Positions 9,178-18,800 are shown, counted from the stretch's first letter. The stretch: 64,000 nt of DNA from Chryseobacterium fluminis (GCF_026314945.1 NZ_CP111121.1:4774001-4838000); one strand, 5' to 3'. The notes: generated from the sequence alone by a model not told the origin. A program made the numbers and translations.

Positions 9178-9651
9178 TTAATATCTGATTCCCATTTTTT
9201 TAAGAATAAAACTTAAAAGCCAGACCGGTCCGATTAACAGAAATTGTAGGTCTTTCAGGAAAGATGGTTTTTTGCCTTCTATTTTATGTCCGACAAATTG
9301 CAGGATCCAGGTAATGATAAATACGACAAGGTAAATCATCCATGACCTTTTTCCAAAAGTAATATTAATCAAGGAGACAAAATGCTCCATTATAAGCATT
9401 ATAAAAATCATGATCAAAGCGATTCTCCAGGATAATCTGCAGTAAAAAAGGGTCACCAGCATTATGGCAATACCACTGGCAATGCTCAGAAAGCCGAAAT
9501 ACTTCAGATACATATTCGGAGTCGGAATGTAAGAGATAAAGCCTAAAATCGTCCAGAAGATCAAAGGCACACAAATCCAGTGAATTAATTTGTTGGTTGC
9601 GTTTCTGTGGCTTTCACCATATTCAGCAAGAAGTAAATCTATCTTTCTCAT
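9178..9651 (-). CDS. Mpo1/DUF962 family membrane protein
   Basis: 157 residues with the Mpo1 opening LLAEYGESHRNATNKLIHWICVP, whose two His residues (about 15 and 24) are metal ligands in yeast Mpo1, and a second His pair region near EHFVSL. Four hydrophobic helices. Yeast Mpo1 is an Fe(II)-dependent dioxygenase acting in alpha-oxidation of 2-hydroxy fatty acids. The same role in this bacterium is plausible but inferred. Divergent from the AraC-family regulator. Confidence 0.8.
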   Translation of the reverse strand: MRKIDLLLAEYGESHRNATNKLIHWICVPLIFWTILGFISYIPTPNMYLKYFGFLSIASGIAIMLVTLFYCRLSWRIALIMIFIMLIMEHFVSLINITFGKRSWMIYLVVFIITWILQFVGHKIEGKKPSFLKDLQFLLIGPVWLLSFILKKMGIRY

Positions 9652-9684
9652 ATCATAATTTGGAAGTCACTAAAATAATAAATT

Positions 9685-9716
9685 TTTGCAATCGCTCAGG
9701 ACTTTGCTTACATTTG
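9685..9716 (+). promoter_or_regulatory. Promoter of the AraC regulator gene
   Basis: TTTG at 9685-9688, a 20-base spacer and TACATTTG at 9709-9716 match the Bacteroidota TTTG/TAnnTTTG promoter. Only four bases separate the box from the ATG, so the mRNA would have almost no leader. Confidence 0.7.
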
Positions 9717-9720
9717 TGTT

Positions 9721-10566
9721 ATGTCTGCCTTAGAAAAATTCGGGGTTGAAATTTTCACCCAACATAATATTTTCGAGCGAATCGCTGTCGATAAGCCGTT
9801 CCGGCCTGATAATCCGGCATTTATATTCATTAAAAGCGGAACAATAAAGCTGAAGCAGCATTTCCGGGACCTGGAACTTTCTGCGAATATGTTTATGGTG
9901 ACAGATCCCCAGACGATTTACGAAATGGTTTCTGTGAGTGACGATTTTCAGTCACGAATGGTCTCTTATAAACGCGAGTTTATTTCTGCATTGTCTTTGA
10001 AATTCAATAGATTAATTACATACCGGTATTTCAGGCAACAGATGAATATCGGTGTTCCTTTTCAGCAGGATGAAATGGATGTCGTCTGGAAAAGCGTGAA
10101 TTTCCTCAAATATATCCTGGATTCTGAAACGGAGATGACCTACAAAAAAGAGATTGTAGAGCATTTATTTTCGGTCTTCTGTTACCAGATGGCAGGAATT
10201 ATTGCTCAGGAAGACAGCAACTCAATGAGTCAGATGTCGAGACAGGAAGAAATCGTTTTTGTATTTTTAACAGATCTTGCAGCGCATCATCTTCAGGAAC
10301 AAACAGTAGAGTTCTACGCCGAACGTCAATCAATTACAACCAGACATCTTTCTTCGGTGGTGAAGGCCATTACGGGGAGGTCTGCCAGCCAAATCATTGC
10401 TTTAATAGTAATGAATGAAGCAAAAGTACTTTTAAACTCTTCCAATAAGCCTGTTTCAGAGATTTCCGCTCTTCTAGGGTTTAGTGATCAATATTCGTTT
10501 TCACATTTTTTTAAGAAACACTTAGGAGAAAGTCCTACGCAGTACCGACGTCAGTTCGAAAACTAA
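9721..10566 (+). CDS. AraC-family transcriptional regulator
   Basis: 281 residues: an N-terminal cupin-like sensing domain (about 1-160) and a C-terminal pair of helix-turn-helix motifs (about 195-280), with the AraC signature VSEISALLGFSDQYSFSHFF and the ending HLGESPTQYRRQF. It lies 89 bases upstream of a TolC/HlyD/MFS efflux operon on the same strand and is probably its local regulator. A perfect palindrome overlapping the efflux promoter is the obvious candidate target, although AraC proteins more often bind direct repeats. The ligand is unknown. Confidence 0.9.
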   Translation: MSALEKFGVEIFTQHNIFERIAVDKPFRPDNPAFIFIKSGTIKLKQHFRDLELSANMFMVTDPQTIYEMVSVSDDFQSRMVSYKREFISALSLKFNRLITYRYFRQQMNIGVPFQQDEMDVVWKSVNFLKYILDSETEMTYKKEIVEHLFSVFCYQMAGIIAQEDSNSMSQMSRQEEIVFVFLTDLAAHHLQEQTVEFYAERQSITTRHLSSVVKAITGRSASQIIALIVMNEAKVLLNSSNKPVSEISALLGFSDQYSFSHFFKKHLGESPTQYRRQFEN

Positions 10567-10596
10567 AATCTTACATTTGAACATCTTTTTCCAATT

Positions 10597-10614
10597 CTCA
10601 AACATTTGTTTGAG
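10597..10614. promoter_or_regulatory. Palindromic candidate operator at efflux promoter
   Basis: CTCAAACATTTGTTTGAG is a perfect 18-bp inverted repeat. Its right half contains the TTTG -33 element of the efflux operon promoter, so a bound protein would block or contact RNA polymerase. Confidence 0.6.
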
Positions 10615-10635
10615 TTTCTCATCGCCCTAACTTTG
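10605..10635 (+). promoter_or_regulatory. Promoter of TolC-HlyD-MFS operon
   Basis: TTTG at 10605-10608, a 19-base spacer and TAACTTTG at 10628-10635 are a good match to the Bacteroidota consensus, 20 bases ahead of the TolC-like ATG. Confidence 0.75.
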
Positions 10636-10655
10636 TACCCGTAAAACAAGGTAAA

Positions 10656-11966
10656 ATGGTACATCATATAAAAACAGCACTATCACTCGTGATAGGATTA
10701 TTTCCTGCGCTGTTTTTTTCACAGGAAATTAAACAACTGACTGCAACGGACGTCGCCGAACTGGCGGTAAAGAATCATCAGCAGCTGAAAGTATCAGCAC
10801 AGAATATAGACATTGCGAAACAAAATACAAATGTTGTAAGACTTCAGAAATTACCTGCTATCACAGCTTCTGTGAGTCAGTTTTATCTGGGTGATGCGGT
10901 AGCGATCGATAAAGATTTTTCAAATTCAGCCCGTATTCCGATGCCGCATTACGGGAGCTCATACGGTGTTCAGGCCAGCCAGCTTATTTTCAAGGGAGGT
11001 CTGGTGAATAAGTCGATTGAACTGTCCGAACTTCGTGAGCAACTTTCGGAGCTGGATCTGGAAAAAAATAAGCAGGATGTGAAATTTCTGGTGATCTCTA
11101 ATTATTTGGATATCTATAAAATTTTAAATCAGCAGGAAGTTTTTCAGAACAACAAAAAACTTGCTCAGGAACGTCTTAAAAATATTCAGAAGTTTTATCA
11201 GCAGGGAATGATCACCCGGAATGAGGTAATTCGTGCTGAATTGGCGATTAAAAACCTGGATCAGGGAATTCTGACCCTGGTCAACAATAAAAAAATTCTT
11301 AATTATAATTTAAGTATTGCTTTAGGATTATCTGCTGATACCGAGATTATTCCTGTAGAAAGCCTGGAGAGTAAAGAATCCGGAATCGGACCGGACTACT
11401 ATATCAGTCTTGCCCACGAAAGCAATCCTTTAATGAAATCTGCGAAAACCAACATCGATGTGGCAGACAAGAATATTGAGATTATAAAAACCGATAAAAT
11501 GCCTACAATAGGAGGTTTTGGAGGTTATACGGTACAACGGCCTGTCACCACGAGAAATCCGGTACTGGATATGTATTCCGGAGGTTGGCAGACCGGGATC
11601 TCTCTGAGCTACAATATTGACAATTTATATAAAACTAAGGAAAGAGTAAAAGCTGGTGAACTTCAGAAAAATCAGGCCGGGGAGGTGATGACACTCACAC
11701 AGCAGAATATCGATATGGCAGTGAATGCAGCTTATGTTAAATACCAGGAGTCTATTCAGCAGGCTGATATTCTGAATGATGCTAAACAGTTAGCCGAAGA
11801 AAACTATAAAATTACTGAAGCCAAATATCTTAACCAGTTGGCTGTACAGGCAGAAATGATAGATGCCCAAAACCAGAAATTACAATCTGAGCTTGACTAT
11901 GCCAATGCAGAAATTAATGTCCTGTATCAATATTATAATCTTCTGAAATCTACCGGAACTCTTTAA
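10656..11966 (+). CDS. TolC-family outer-membrane efflux protein
   Basis: 436 residues with a signal peptide (ending near FFSQ) and the two-fold repeated outer-membrane efflux protein domain. Each half has long amphipathic coiled-coil helices and the IKNLDQGILTLVNNKKILNYN type heptads. It would form the trimeric channel through the outer membrane for the HlyD and MFS proteins encoded directly after it, at a 23-base spacing. The substrate is unknown; the arrangement resembles EmrAB-TolC multidrug export. Confidence 0.92.
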   Translation: MVHHIKTALSLVIGLFPALFFSQEIKQLTATDVAELAVKNHQQLKVSAQNIDIAKQNTNVVRLQKLPAITASVSQFYLGDAVAIDKDFSNSARIPMPHYGSSYGVQASQLIFKGGLVNKSIELSELREQLSELDLEKNKQDVKFLVISNYLDIYKILNQQEVFQNNKKLAQERLKNIQKFYQQGMITRNEVIRAELAIKNLDQGILTLVNNKKILNYNLSIALGLSADTEIIPVESLESKESGIGPDYYISLAHESNPLMKSAKTNIDVADKNIEIIKTDKMPTIGGFGGYTVQRPVTTRNPVLDMYSGGWQTGISLSYNIDNLYKTKERVKAGELQKNQAGEVMTLTQQNIDMAVNAAYVKYQESIQQADILNDAKQLAEENYKITEAKYLNQLAVQAEMIDAQNQKLQSELDYANAEINVLYQYYNLLKSTGTL

Positions 11967-11989
11967 ACTTAAAACTGAAAAACAAAACA

Positions 11990-13114
11990 ATGGAAAACAA
12001 GGAACAAAATACTCAGCATACATCTCCTGCACCCGTACAGTCAGGCGCTGCAACGAAAAAGAAAGAAAATAAAAAGAATAAGATACGGGCCATCATTTCA
12101 AATATAATAGTGTTTCTGGTGATCGGTTGCGGGCTGTTCTGGTTGGTCCGCGAATATTTTCATGTGGGAGACAAAACCTATACGGAAGCAGCTCAGGTTG
12201 AAGAATTTATTAACCCGGTCAATACGAGGGTTTCCGCTTATATCAAAGAGATAAAATTCATAGAACACCAGCAGGTAAAAAAAGGGGATACCCTGGTGGT
12301 TCTGGATGACCGTGAAATTTTAACACAATTAGGCCAGGCAGAGGCTGCTTATCAGAATGCCCTGGCTCAGAAAACTGCTACAAGTTCATCCGTAAATACC
12401 GTTTCAAATAACGTAAGTGTTATGGAATCTAACATCGCAGGAGCAAAGGCAAGACTGTGGAATGCCGAACAAAACTTAAACCGATATAAAAACTTATTGG
12501 CTTCAGAAGCTGTTACAAGGCAGCAGTACGACCAGGTAAAAACAGAATATGATGCTCAGAAAGCGGCGTATCAGGCGTTGGCCAGTCAGAAGCAATCTGC
12601 GAATCTTTCTACAACGGAAGTGAGAAGCAAATTGGGAATCAATGATGCTGAAATCAAAAGAACAAAATCTGCACTGGATATGGCAAAAATTAATTTATCC
12701 TATACGGTCATCACTGCGCCTTATGATGGAGTAATGGGCAGAAGAACCATTTCCGAAGGACAACTCATTCAGCCGGGGCAACAGATCGCTACCATTGTTC
12801 TGAACGGCCAGAAATGGGTGACCGCCAACTTTCTGGAAAGCCAGATGCCCAATATCAAAATAGGCGAAAAAATGATGATGACCGTCGATGCTTTGAGCGG
12901 GCAGCAGTTTGAAGGAGTGGTAACGGCGGTTTCGGCAGCAACGGGCTCAAGATATTCAAGTGTTCCGACCGATAACTCTACCGGAAACTTTATTAAAGTT
13001 CAGCAGAGAATTCCTGTCAGAATTGAGTTTACCGCTTCTAATAAAAAAGAGGATGTGGCTAAGTTGAGCGCAGGAATGAATGTTAATGTGAGTATTGATA
13101 TAAAGGATCGATAG
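11990..13114 (+). CDS. HlyD/EmrA-family membrane fusion protein
   Basis: 374 residues. A cytoplasmic N-terminus rich in Lys/Asn/Gln leads to one membrane helix (about residues 34-55). A lipoyl/barrel-sandwich half-motif (VNTRVSAYIKEIKF), a coiled-coil hairpin (about 110-220), the second half-motif (YTVITAPYDGVMGRRTISEG) and a beta-barrel domain follow. This is the periplasmic adaptor bridging the MFS pump and TolC channel. Second gene of the efflux operon; the 118 bases after it hold 7-bp repeats, then the pump gene. Confidence 0.92.
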   Translation: MENKEQNTQHTSPAPVQSGAATKKKENKKNKIRAIISNIIVFLVIGCGLFWLVREYFHVGDKTYTEAAQVEEFINPVNTRVSAYIKEIKFIEHQQVKKGDTLVVLDDREILTQLGQAEAAYQNALAQKTATSSSVNTVSNNVSVMESNIAGAKARLWNAEQNLNRYKNLLASEAVTRQQYDQVKTEYDAQKAAYQALASQKQSANLSTTEVRSKLGINDAEIKRTKSALDMAKINLSYTVITAPYDGVMGRRTISEGQLIQPGQQIATIVLNGQKWVTANFLESQMPNIKIGEKMMMTVDALSGQQFEGVVTAVSAATGSRYSSVPTDNSTGNFIKVQQRIPVRIEFTASNKKEDVAKLSAGMNVNVSIDIKDR

Positions 13115-13123
13115 ATGTCGGAT

Positions 13124-13218
13124 GTCAGATGTCAGACTTTTAGTGAAGACTTTATATGAGTGTTGGATATCTGATATCGTGTCTCGTGTCTGAGTCTCCT
13201 ATCTAAACCCCTCACCTC
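13124..13218. repeat. Degenerate 7-bp tandem repeats before the MFS pump gene
   Basis: GATGTCG-GATGTCA-GATGTCA opens the gap at 13124-13144, and a second run of heptads related to CGTGTCT/GAGTCTC/CTATCTA lies near 13175-13205. They fill the intra-operon gap between the adaptor and pump genes. Similar heptads lie before guaA. Confidence 0.6.
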
Positions 13219-13232
13219 TAAACTCAAAAAAA

Positions 13233-14825
13233 ATGTACAATAAAGGATTATATCATAACTGGGTTCCGAAACCCATACAGCTCCTGTTCATCGTGTTACT
13301 TCTTGCAGTAGTAATGCCGCTGGGTGGGGTGTATACGGGAAATATAAGTTTTGTAGTGAGTGGCACCGGAGCGATGACAGAATATTTCATGTGGGCCAAT
13401 TATGCGACGACCATCGGGATGGGAGCGTGTATGCCGATTGTTCTGAGAATGAAAATGCGGTTTAAAGTCCGTGATAAAATGACAGTTCTGCTCGTCCTTT
13501 TAGGACTGTTGAGCTACCTCAATTCAACCACTTATGATCCCATGATTTTCGTTTTTTCATCATTAATTATAGGATTTTTAAAAATGATGGTAACGATAGA
13601 ATTGTTTTTACCGTTAATGGCGATGATCGGGAACAGGGGAATGTTTTATGGTGCGTTTTACACTTTTGTTCTGGTTCTGAACCAGGTTTCAGCCTATTAT
13701 GCAGCAGAGATCTCCATTCAGTACAACTGGCAGCATTTTTACGTAATTATGTCTGTATTATGCTTTGTGCTTGCACTCTTACACTGGGTTTTCATGCATA
13801 ATCAATATTTTGCGCTGAAAGTTCCGCTGCATTATATCGACTGGTTGAGTATTCTGCTGTTCATTTCTACTTTTATGTTTTCAGCCTATGTTTTCTCTTT
13901 TGGAAAACAGCAGGACTGGCTGAACTCAGAGAATATTATTCATGCGGGTATTGCTGCCTTTATAAGTTTTGCTTTGCTGGTCACCCGTCAGATGACTTTA
14001 AAAAGACCTTATCTATCATTCAGAATATTTTCGAAAAATAATGTTCAGCATGGCCTGTTTATGCTTTTATGCCTGGGAATGTTCTTAGGCACAACCTCTC
14101 TTCAGAACACTTTCGCAGTTGGAGTTTTAGGTTATGATCAGCTGACGAATGCAAGACTGAACTTATTGATGATTCCCGGATTGGTTTTAGCAGGTGGACT
14201 GGCGATCTTCTGGTTCAAAAAAGAAATTCCGCTAAAGATGTATATTTTCTCCGGGTTTTCGGCGATGATGGGGTATGCGATCATTATGTACTTTTCAATG
14301 GTGCTGGAATTCAGTTATGATCTGTGGTACTTACCCATGTTCCTGAAAGGTTTCGGGATGGGTTCGCTTTTTATCTCCGTCTGGTTTTATACGCTGGATA
14401 AGCTGGAAATGGATGACATGCTGGCTGCTATCGGACTGATACTGGTTTGGAGAACATTTTTGGTTGTCGGGCTTTTCTCCGCTGTATATTCCTGGTTCCA
14501 GTATCGCTTTCAGGTAGTAGCCATCGGAGATTTGGCAGTTTATATGGACGGACTGACCGTTTCTCCGCAAAATGTTGCTTCCAACCTGAAATCTATTCAG
14601 CTGAATGCTATTATAATCGCGACCAAAAAAATATTCGGATATATTATTTTAGCCGGAATTGGGGTATTGATCTACATTTTTACCCATCATTTCGGAAAAG
14701 AACGATTCGAATATGCCAGGTTTGTTAAAATATTAAGCGGAAAATCAGCTCTTGCGAGAAAAAGACTTCGCGAAAGAAAAAGATTATTAGAAGAAATAAA
14801 AGACGCGGCTGGTCCCGCTGCATAA
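13233..14825 (+). CDS. MFS drug:H+ antiporter (DHA2/EmrB-like)
   Basis: 530 residues with about 14 hydrophobic helices, the length and helix number of the DHA2 family, and a basic C-terminal tail (ALARKRLRERKRLLEE). It lies last in the operon, after the TolC-like and EmrA-like genes, forming a complete tripartite pump across both membranes. The usual MFS loop 2-3 motif is weak, which is common in the Bacteroidota members. A terminator follows directly. Confidence 0.88.
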   Translation: MYNKGLYHNWVPKPIQLLFIVLLLAVVMPLGGVYTGNISFVVSGTGAMTEYFMWANYATTIGMGACMPIVLRMKMRFKVRDKMTVLLVLLGLLSYLNSTTYDPMIFVFSSLIIGFLKMMVTIELFLPLMAMIGNRGMFYGAFYTFVLVLNQVSAYYAAEISIQYNWQHFYVIMSVLCFVLALLHWVFMHNQYFALKVPLHYIDWLSILLFISTFMFSAYVFSFGKQQDWLNSENIIHAGIAAFISFALLVTRQMTLKRPYLSFRIFSKNNVQHGLFMLLCLGMFLGTTSLQNTFAVGVLGYDQLTNARLNLLMIPGLVLAGGLAIFWFKKEIPLKMYIFSGFSAMMGYAIIMYFSMVLEFSYDLWYLPMFLKGFGMGSLFISVWFYTLDKLEMDDMLAAIGLILVWRTFLVVGLFSAVYSWFQYRFQVVAIGDLAVYMDGLTVSPQNVASNLKSIQLNAIIIATKKIFGYIILAGIGVLIYIFTHHFGKERFEYARFVKILSGKSALARKRLRERKRLLEEIKDAAGPAA

Positions 14826-14845
14826 GGATACCTTGTTTTTCACTT

Positions 14846-14886
14846 GTAAAACTCCATTTTATTGTAAAGTGGGGTTTTACTTTTTA
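14846..14886 (+). terminator. Terminator of the efflux operon
   Basis: An 11-bp stem (GTAAAACTCCA, one G-U pair) with a 13-base loop, followed by TTTTT, begins 20 bases past the MFS stop codon. Confidence 0.8.
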
Positions 14887-15011
14887 GTGAAAGTCCGGTG
14901 ACATACAATTAAACAGACATTTAAAATATGAAAAATTTCATGCATCGTTGTTTTTATTTAGAAGTAATAAAAATTAAATTTGCCGGAAATAGTAAACTTT
15001 TAATTAAAAGG

Positions 15012-17225
15012 ATGAGAAAGCAGTATGTAGTAATCGCTTTATTAATTTCGGGAATCGCCTTTTCCCAAACTGTACAGGACTCGGTAAGCTCAAAAAACAT
15101 TGATGATGTGGTGATCGTTGCCTCGAGAAAACCTACAAAGATTTCTGAAATTCCGGGAACGGTGTGGGTCGTGCAGAAAGAAAAAATCCAGGAGCAGGCC
15201 AAAAGTGGTGTTCCGATTAAAGAAATGCTGTCGATTCTTGTTCCGGGTATGGATATAGGTCCACAGGGAAGGACTAATTACGGGCAAAATATAAGAGGCC
15301 GTTCAGCCCTGGTGATGATCGACGGCGTTTCCCTGAACAGCATCCGTACCATCAGCAGGCAGCTGGATGCCATCGACCCTTTCAATATTGAAAGAATAGA
15401 AGTGCTTTCCGGAGCAAGTTCCATCTATGGAGGGAATGCTACCGGAGGAATCATTAATATCATTACTAAAACGCCATCGGAAAAAGGAATAAGCGGGGAA
15501 ACGGAATTGGGGATCCGTACCGGTTTTATGGGAAGTGATGACCATGATTTCCGTGCAGCGCAGTCGGTTTCAGCCAAAGGAGAGAAACTCTCCGGAAGAC
15601 TGGGAGTGGCATACCAGCAAAACGGCGGGGTGTACGGAGCTGATGGAGAGCAGGTAATCACCGATATTACCCAGACCGATTTACAGTATAATCAGTCGAT
15701 TGATGTTTTGGCAACAGGAGGATACCAGTTTAATCATAAGCATAAAATTACAGCTTCTGTTCAGTATTACAATTCGAAATTTAACGGAGACAGAAGTCTT
15801 TATTTAGGGGAAAACCTCAGTGCCTTTACGACTAAAGACGCGACCCTGCTGGAAATGAGAGACGGGTTTTCTTCGGATAAAAATATCGGGACCGAACGTT
15901 ATATGGGAACATTAACCTACAATGGAAATGATATTCTCGGAGGTCAGGATCTGTATGTCCAGCTGGCCACCCGTGGTGAGAAATTAGGATTTTATCCGTT
16001 TCCGGGCAGTGTGAAAATTCCGGTAACGACTTCTTATATGTCATCCTCTCAGCAGGATACTTATTATTCGGGTTTAAAAGCTTTATTATCAAAATCGTGG
16101 AAAGGGCTGAATATTACGTACGGAGTAGATGTTGACCTGGAAAAATTTGAAGGCAACCAGTCGGTCTATGATTTAGCGAAAACCATGTCGAGCGGCGGTC
16201 TGGTGAATGAAACAAAATACAGCTTGGGAAGATATCCTACCAATCATTCTGAAAGTTACGCGGGATATGTACAGGCCAGATATAACCTCCTTCCAAAGCT
16301 GCAGCTGAATGGAGGAATCCGCTATCAGAATCTCAATGTAAAAGTTGATGACTTTGTGGGTTCTCAGCAGCAGACTCAGGTGGCTATGGGCTATGGAAAT
16401 TCAGCATCTGCTATTCCGGGAGGAGAAAGTTCCTACAATGTAACCTTATTCAATGGTGGATTATTATATAAATTTAATCAGCAGCATCAGGCGTGGGGAA
16501 CTTTTTCTCAGGGAGTAAGCCTGGCGGATCCTTCAAAATATTACGGAATAGGAGTCTACAGCCTGAATGCGGCAACCGGAAACTGGAATGTTACCTCAAG
16601 CATCAATGTAAAAGAACAGCCTCTACAGGCAATAAAAACCAACCAGTTTGAGGTGGGATACCGTATTAATAAAGGAGGATTGAGAGGTCAGATCGCCGGA
16701 TTTTTAAGCAATTCTGATAAAACGGTGACGGTTGACCGGACTACCTTCCAGATTCTTGTGAATGATCTTAAACTAAGAAATATGGGGATTGAAGCAGAGA
16801 TTTCATATTCTTTAAACAACGGTGTTTATTTCGGAGCAAGCGGTTTACTGATCAAATCTGAGGTTGACAATAAGGGAGAATGGATCAGCCAGGAGATTTA
16901 CAATGCTTCTCCTTCAAAATTAGTGACTTATATTGGATATCATGTTAAAAACTGGTCGTTCAGATTCCAGTCTCTCCAGAATTTTAAACTGAGAGACGAC
17001 ATCAATAATGAGATCGACGGATACAATACGTCTGACCTGATGGCAGGTTACCGGTTCAGCTGGGGCAAATTTAATGTAGGAATTCAGAATATATTCAATA
17101 CGGATTATCAGACCATCTGGAGCAAGCGTTCCCAGGTATTGTACTCATCGTACGGACTGCCAGAACTGTTCAGCTATAAAGGTAGAGGAAGAATATATAA
17201 TCTTTCTTACACATTTGATTTTTAA
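15012..17225 (+). CDS. TonB-dependent outer-membrane receptor
   Basis: About 737 residues from the ATG at 15012, which is preceded by AAAAGG and opens a clean signal peptide ending in AFSQ. A longer frame starts at 14928, but a -7 box TAAATTTG (14975-14982) falls inside it, so I chose the shorter one. It has an N-terminal plug with DDVVIVASRKPTKISEIPG and the GNATGGIINIITK end-of-plug motif, then a ~22-strand barrel finishing in YNLSYTFDF with a terminal Phe. The plug and the absence of a SusD partner suggest a siderophore, haem or corrin receptor rather than a glycan one. The substrate cannot be assigned. Monocistronic, with a terminator after it. Confidence 0.9.
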   Translation: MRKQYVVIALLISGIAFSQTVQDSVSSKNIDDVVIVASRKPTKISEIPGTVWVVQKEKIQEQAKSGVPIKEMLSILVPGMDIGPQGRTNYGQNIRGRSALVMIDGVSLNSIRTISRQLDAIDPFNIERIEVLSGASSIYGGNATGGIINIITKTPSEKGISGETELGIRTGFMGSDDHDFRAAQSVSAKGEKLSGRLGVAYQQNGGVYGADGEQVITDITQTDLQYNQSIDVLATGGYQFNHKHKITASVQYYNSKFNGDRSLYLGENLSAFTTKDATLLEMRDGFSSDKNIGTERYMGTLTYNGNDILGGQDLYVQLATRGEKLGFYPFPGSVKIPVTTSYMSSSQQDTYYSGLKALLSKSWKGLNITYGVDVDLEKFEGNQSVYDLAKTMSSGGLVNETKYSLGRYPTNHSESYAGYVQARYNLLPKLQLNGGIRYQNLNVKVDDFVGSQQQTQVAMGYGNSASAIPGGESSYNVTLFNGGLLYKFNQQHQAWGTFSQGVSLADPSKYYGIGVYSLNAATGNWNVTSSINVKEQPLQAIKTNQFEVGYRINKGGLRGQIAGFLSNSDKTVTVDRTTFQILVNDLKLRNMGIEAEISYSLNNGVYFGASGLLIKSEVDNKGEWISQEIYNASPSKLVTYIGYHVKNWSFRFQSLQNFKLRDDINNEIDGYNTSDLMAGYRFSWGKFNVGIQNIFNTDYQTIWSKRSQVLYSSYGLPELFSYKGRGRIYNLSYTFDF

Positions 17226-17240
17226 TAACAGATAAAATAA

Positions 17241-17276
17241 AAACAGACTTCTAAATGCCAAGAAGTCTGTTTTTTA
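17241..17276 (+). terminator. TonB receptor terminator
   Basis: A 12-bp perfect stem (AAACAGACTTCT) with an 8-base loop and T run lies just after the receptor gene; its reverse could also serve the convergent MoxR gene. Confidence 0.85.
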
Positions 17277-17345
17277 TCAATGTTGGTTTCCCAGTTAAAA
17301 TATTAAGACTGCTTTATTTGGAAACAACCTTTATGTTATAGATTT

Positions 17346-18800
17346 CTAATTACGGAACATCTGTCTTACATCCGCTGAATCGAAAGTGAAATCCGACTGA
17401 TTTTCAGATTTATCCAGTTTTTTGCTGATCGTCAGTGCCCATAATATTAATTCTTTACAGAAATTTTTGTCTTCCGGGCTTAATTCCGGAGCATTTTCTT
17501 CGATAATGGTATTCAAAGGTTCTATCGCATTCAGTTTAGTGTAAAATTCTTCGTCTGTATCGGCGTAGTTCAGTTCCAGTCGATTGTTGTTAAACCATTT
17601 GATTACGTCGGTATAGGGTGTTCTGATGCTTTCTTTTTCGAGCTTGGAGATTCTCGGGAAAATGCTTTCAAACTGCATCATAACTGCTTTATCGATTAAG
17701 ATTTGTGCCACATAATCAGCACCTTCCTGCTCGCCTTCGTATACCAGTTCTATTTTTCCTGTAATGGATGGAATAATAGATCCGAAATCAAGCAGACGAA
17801 CAGTGGTGTTTTCAGCACCTGATTCTATTAAACGTAATTTTGCGGCAGCCACTAAATTTTCCATGGCACTGATGGTAAGTCTGGCGCTTACTCCGCTTTT
17901 TGCATCTACATATTCACTGTCCCGTGCTGCAAAAGCGACTTCCTCCAGAAGGTCTTTTGCCAGACCCGGGATCAGGATCTGTGCCTTATCTTCGGCTGAA
18001 ATCAGAGCTTCCTGTTCCGTAATCTGTCTTGCTAATGCAATGGTTTTTGGGTAATGCGTAAAGATCTGAGAGCCGATTCTGTCTTTTAAAGGCGTTACAA
18101 TGCTTCCTCTGTTCGTATAATCTTCCGGGTTTGCCGTAAACACAAACTGGATATCCAGCGGCATTCTCAGCTGAAATCCGCGAATCTGAATATCACCTTC
18201 CTGTAAAATATTGAACAGGGAAACCTGAATTCTGGCCTGTAAATCCGGCAATTCATTTAAAACAAATATCGAACGGTTGGCGCGGGGAATCATCCCGTAA
18301 TGAAGAACACGCTCATCGGAATACGGCAGTTTCAATGTTGCTGCTTTTATCGGATCGATATCACCGATCAGGTCGGCGACATTTACATCCGGTGTTGCCA
18401 GCTTTTCGAAGAAGCGGCTGGAGCGGTGAACCCATGAGATCGGAGTTTCATCCCCCAGTTCGGCAATAAGATCGCGGGCATATTTTGAAATAGGCTGAAA
18501 AGGACTGTCATTAATCTCGGATCCTTTTACAATCGGCATGTATTCATCCAGTAGGCTTACCATACTTCTTGCAATCCTGGTTTTGGCCTGTCCGCGCAAG
18601 CCCAGCAGGTTAATGTGGTGTCCGGCAAGAAGCGCTTTTTTTAACTGGGGCACTACAGAGTCTTCATAGCCCCATAATCCTTCAAATACAGGCTGTTTAG
18701 CTTTAATTCTGGCAATTAAGTTAGCCTGAATCTCTTCACTGATCGTTTTATCGGTATATCCTGAATTTTTTAATTCTTTAAATGTAATATCGTTTTTCAT
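17346..18800 (-). CDS. MoxR-like AAA+ ATPase
   Basis: 484 residues from the ATG at 18800. The longer frame to 18914 reads through the hairpin region upstream and adds residues unlike the family. Visible are a Walker A-type LLGLRGQAKTRIARS (about residue 65), FVLNELPDLQARIQVSLFNIL, and FVFTANPEDYTNRGSIVTPLKDRIG with the sensor-1 Asn and arginine-finger region typical of MoxR/magnesium-chelatase I-like ATPases. The upstream gene encodes a VWA protein. MoxR-VWA pairs act together as chaperones for metal insertion or complex assembly; the client here is unknown. Confidence 0.88.
   Translation of the reverse strand: MKNDITFKELKNSGYTDKTISEEIQANLIARIKAKQPVFEGLWGYEDSVVPQLKKALLAGHHINLLGLRGQAKTRIARSMVSLLDEYMPIVKGSEINDSPFQPISKYARDLIAELGDETPISWVHRSSRFFEKLATPDVNVADLIGDIDPIKAATLKLPYSDERVLHYGMIPRANRSIFVLNELPDLQARIQVSLFNILQEGDIQIRGFQLRMPLDIQFVFTANPEDYTNRGSIVTPLKDRIGSQIFTHYPKTIALARQITEQEALISAEDKAQILIPGLAKDLLEEVAFAARDSEYVDAKSGVSARLTISAMENLVAAAKLRLIESGAENTTVRLLDFGSIIPSITGKIELVYEGEQEGADYVAQILIDKAVMMQFESIFPRISKLEKESIRTPYTDVIKWFNNNRLELNYADTDEEFYTKLNAIEPLNTIIEENAPELSPEDKNFCKELILWALTISKKLDKSENQSDFTFDSADVRQMFRN

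Noticed and set aside
14928..15011. Longer start of the TonB receptor
   Set aside because: It adds a charged, non-signal N-terminus and overlaps the TAAATTTG promoter box; the ATG at 15012 gives a proper signal peptide.
15303..16092. Several minus-strand frames of 78-86 codons
   Set aside because: Antisense to the TonB-dependent receptor barrel, which is intact.
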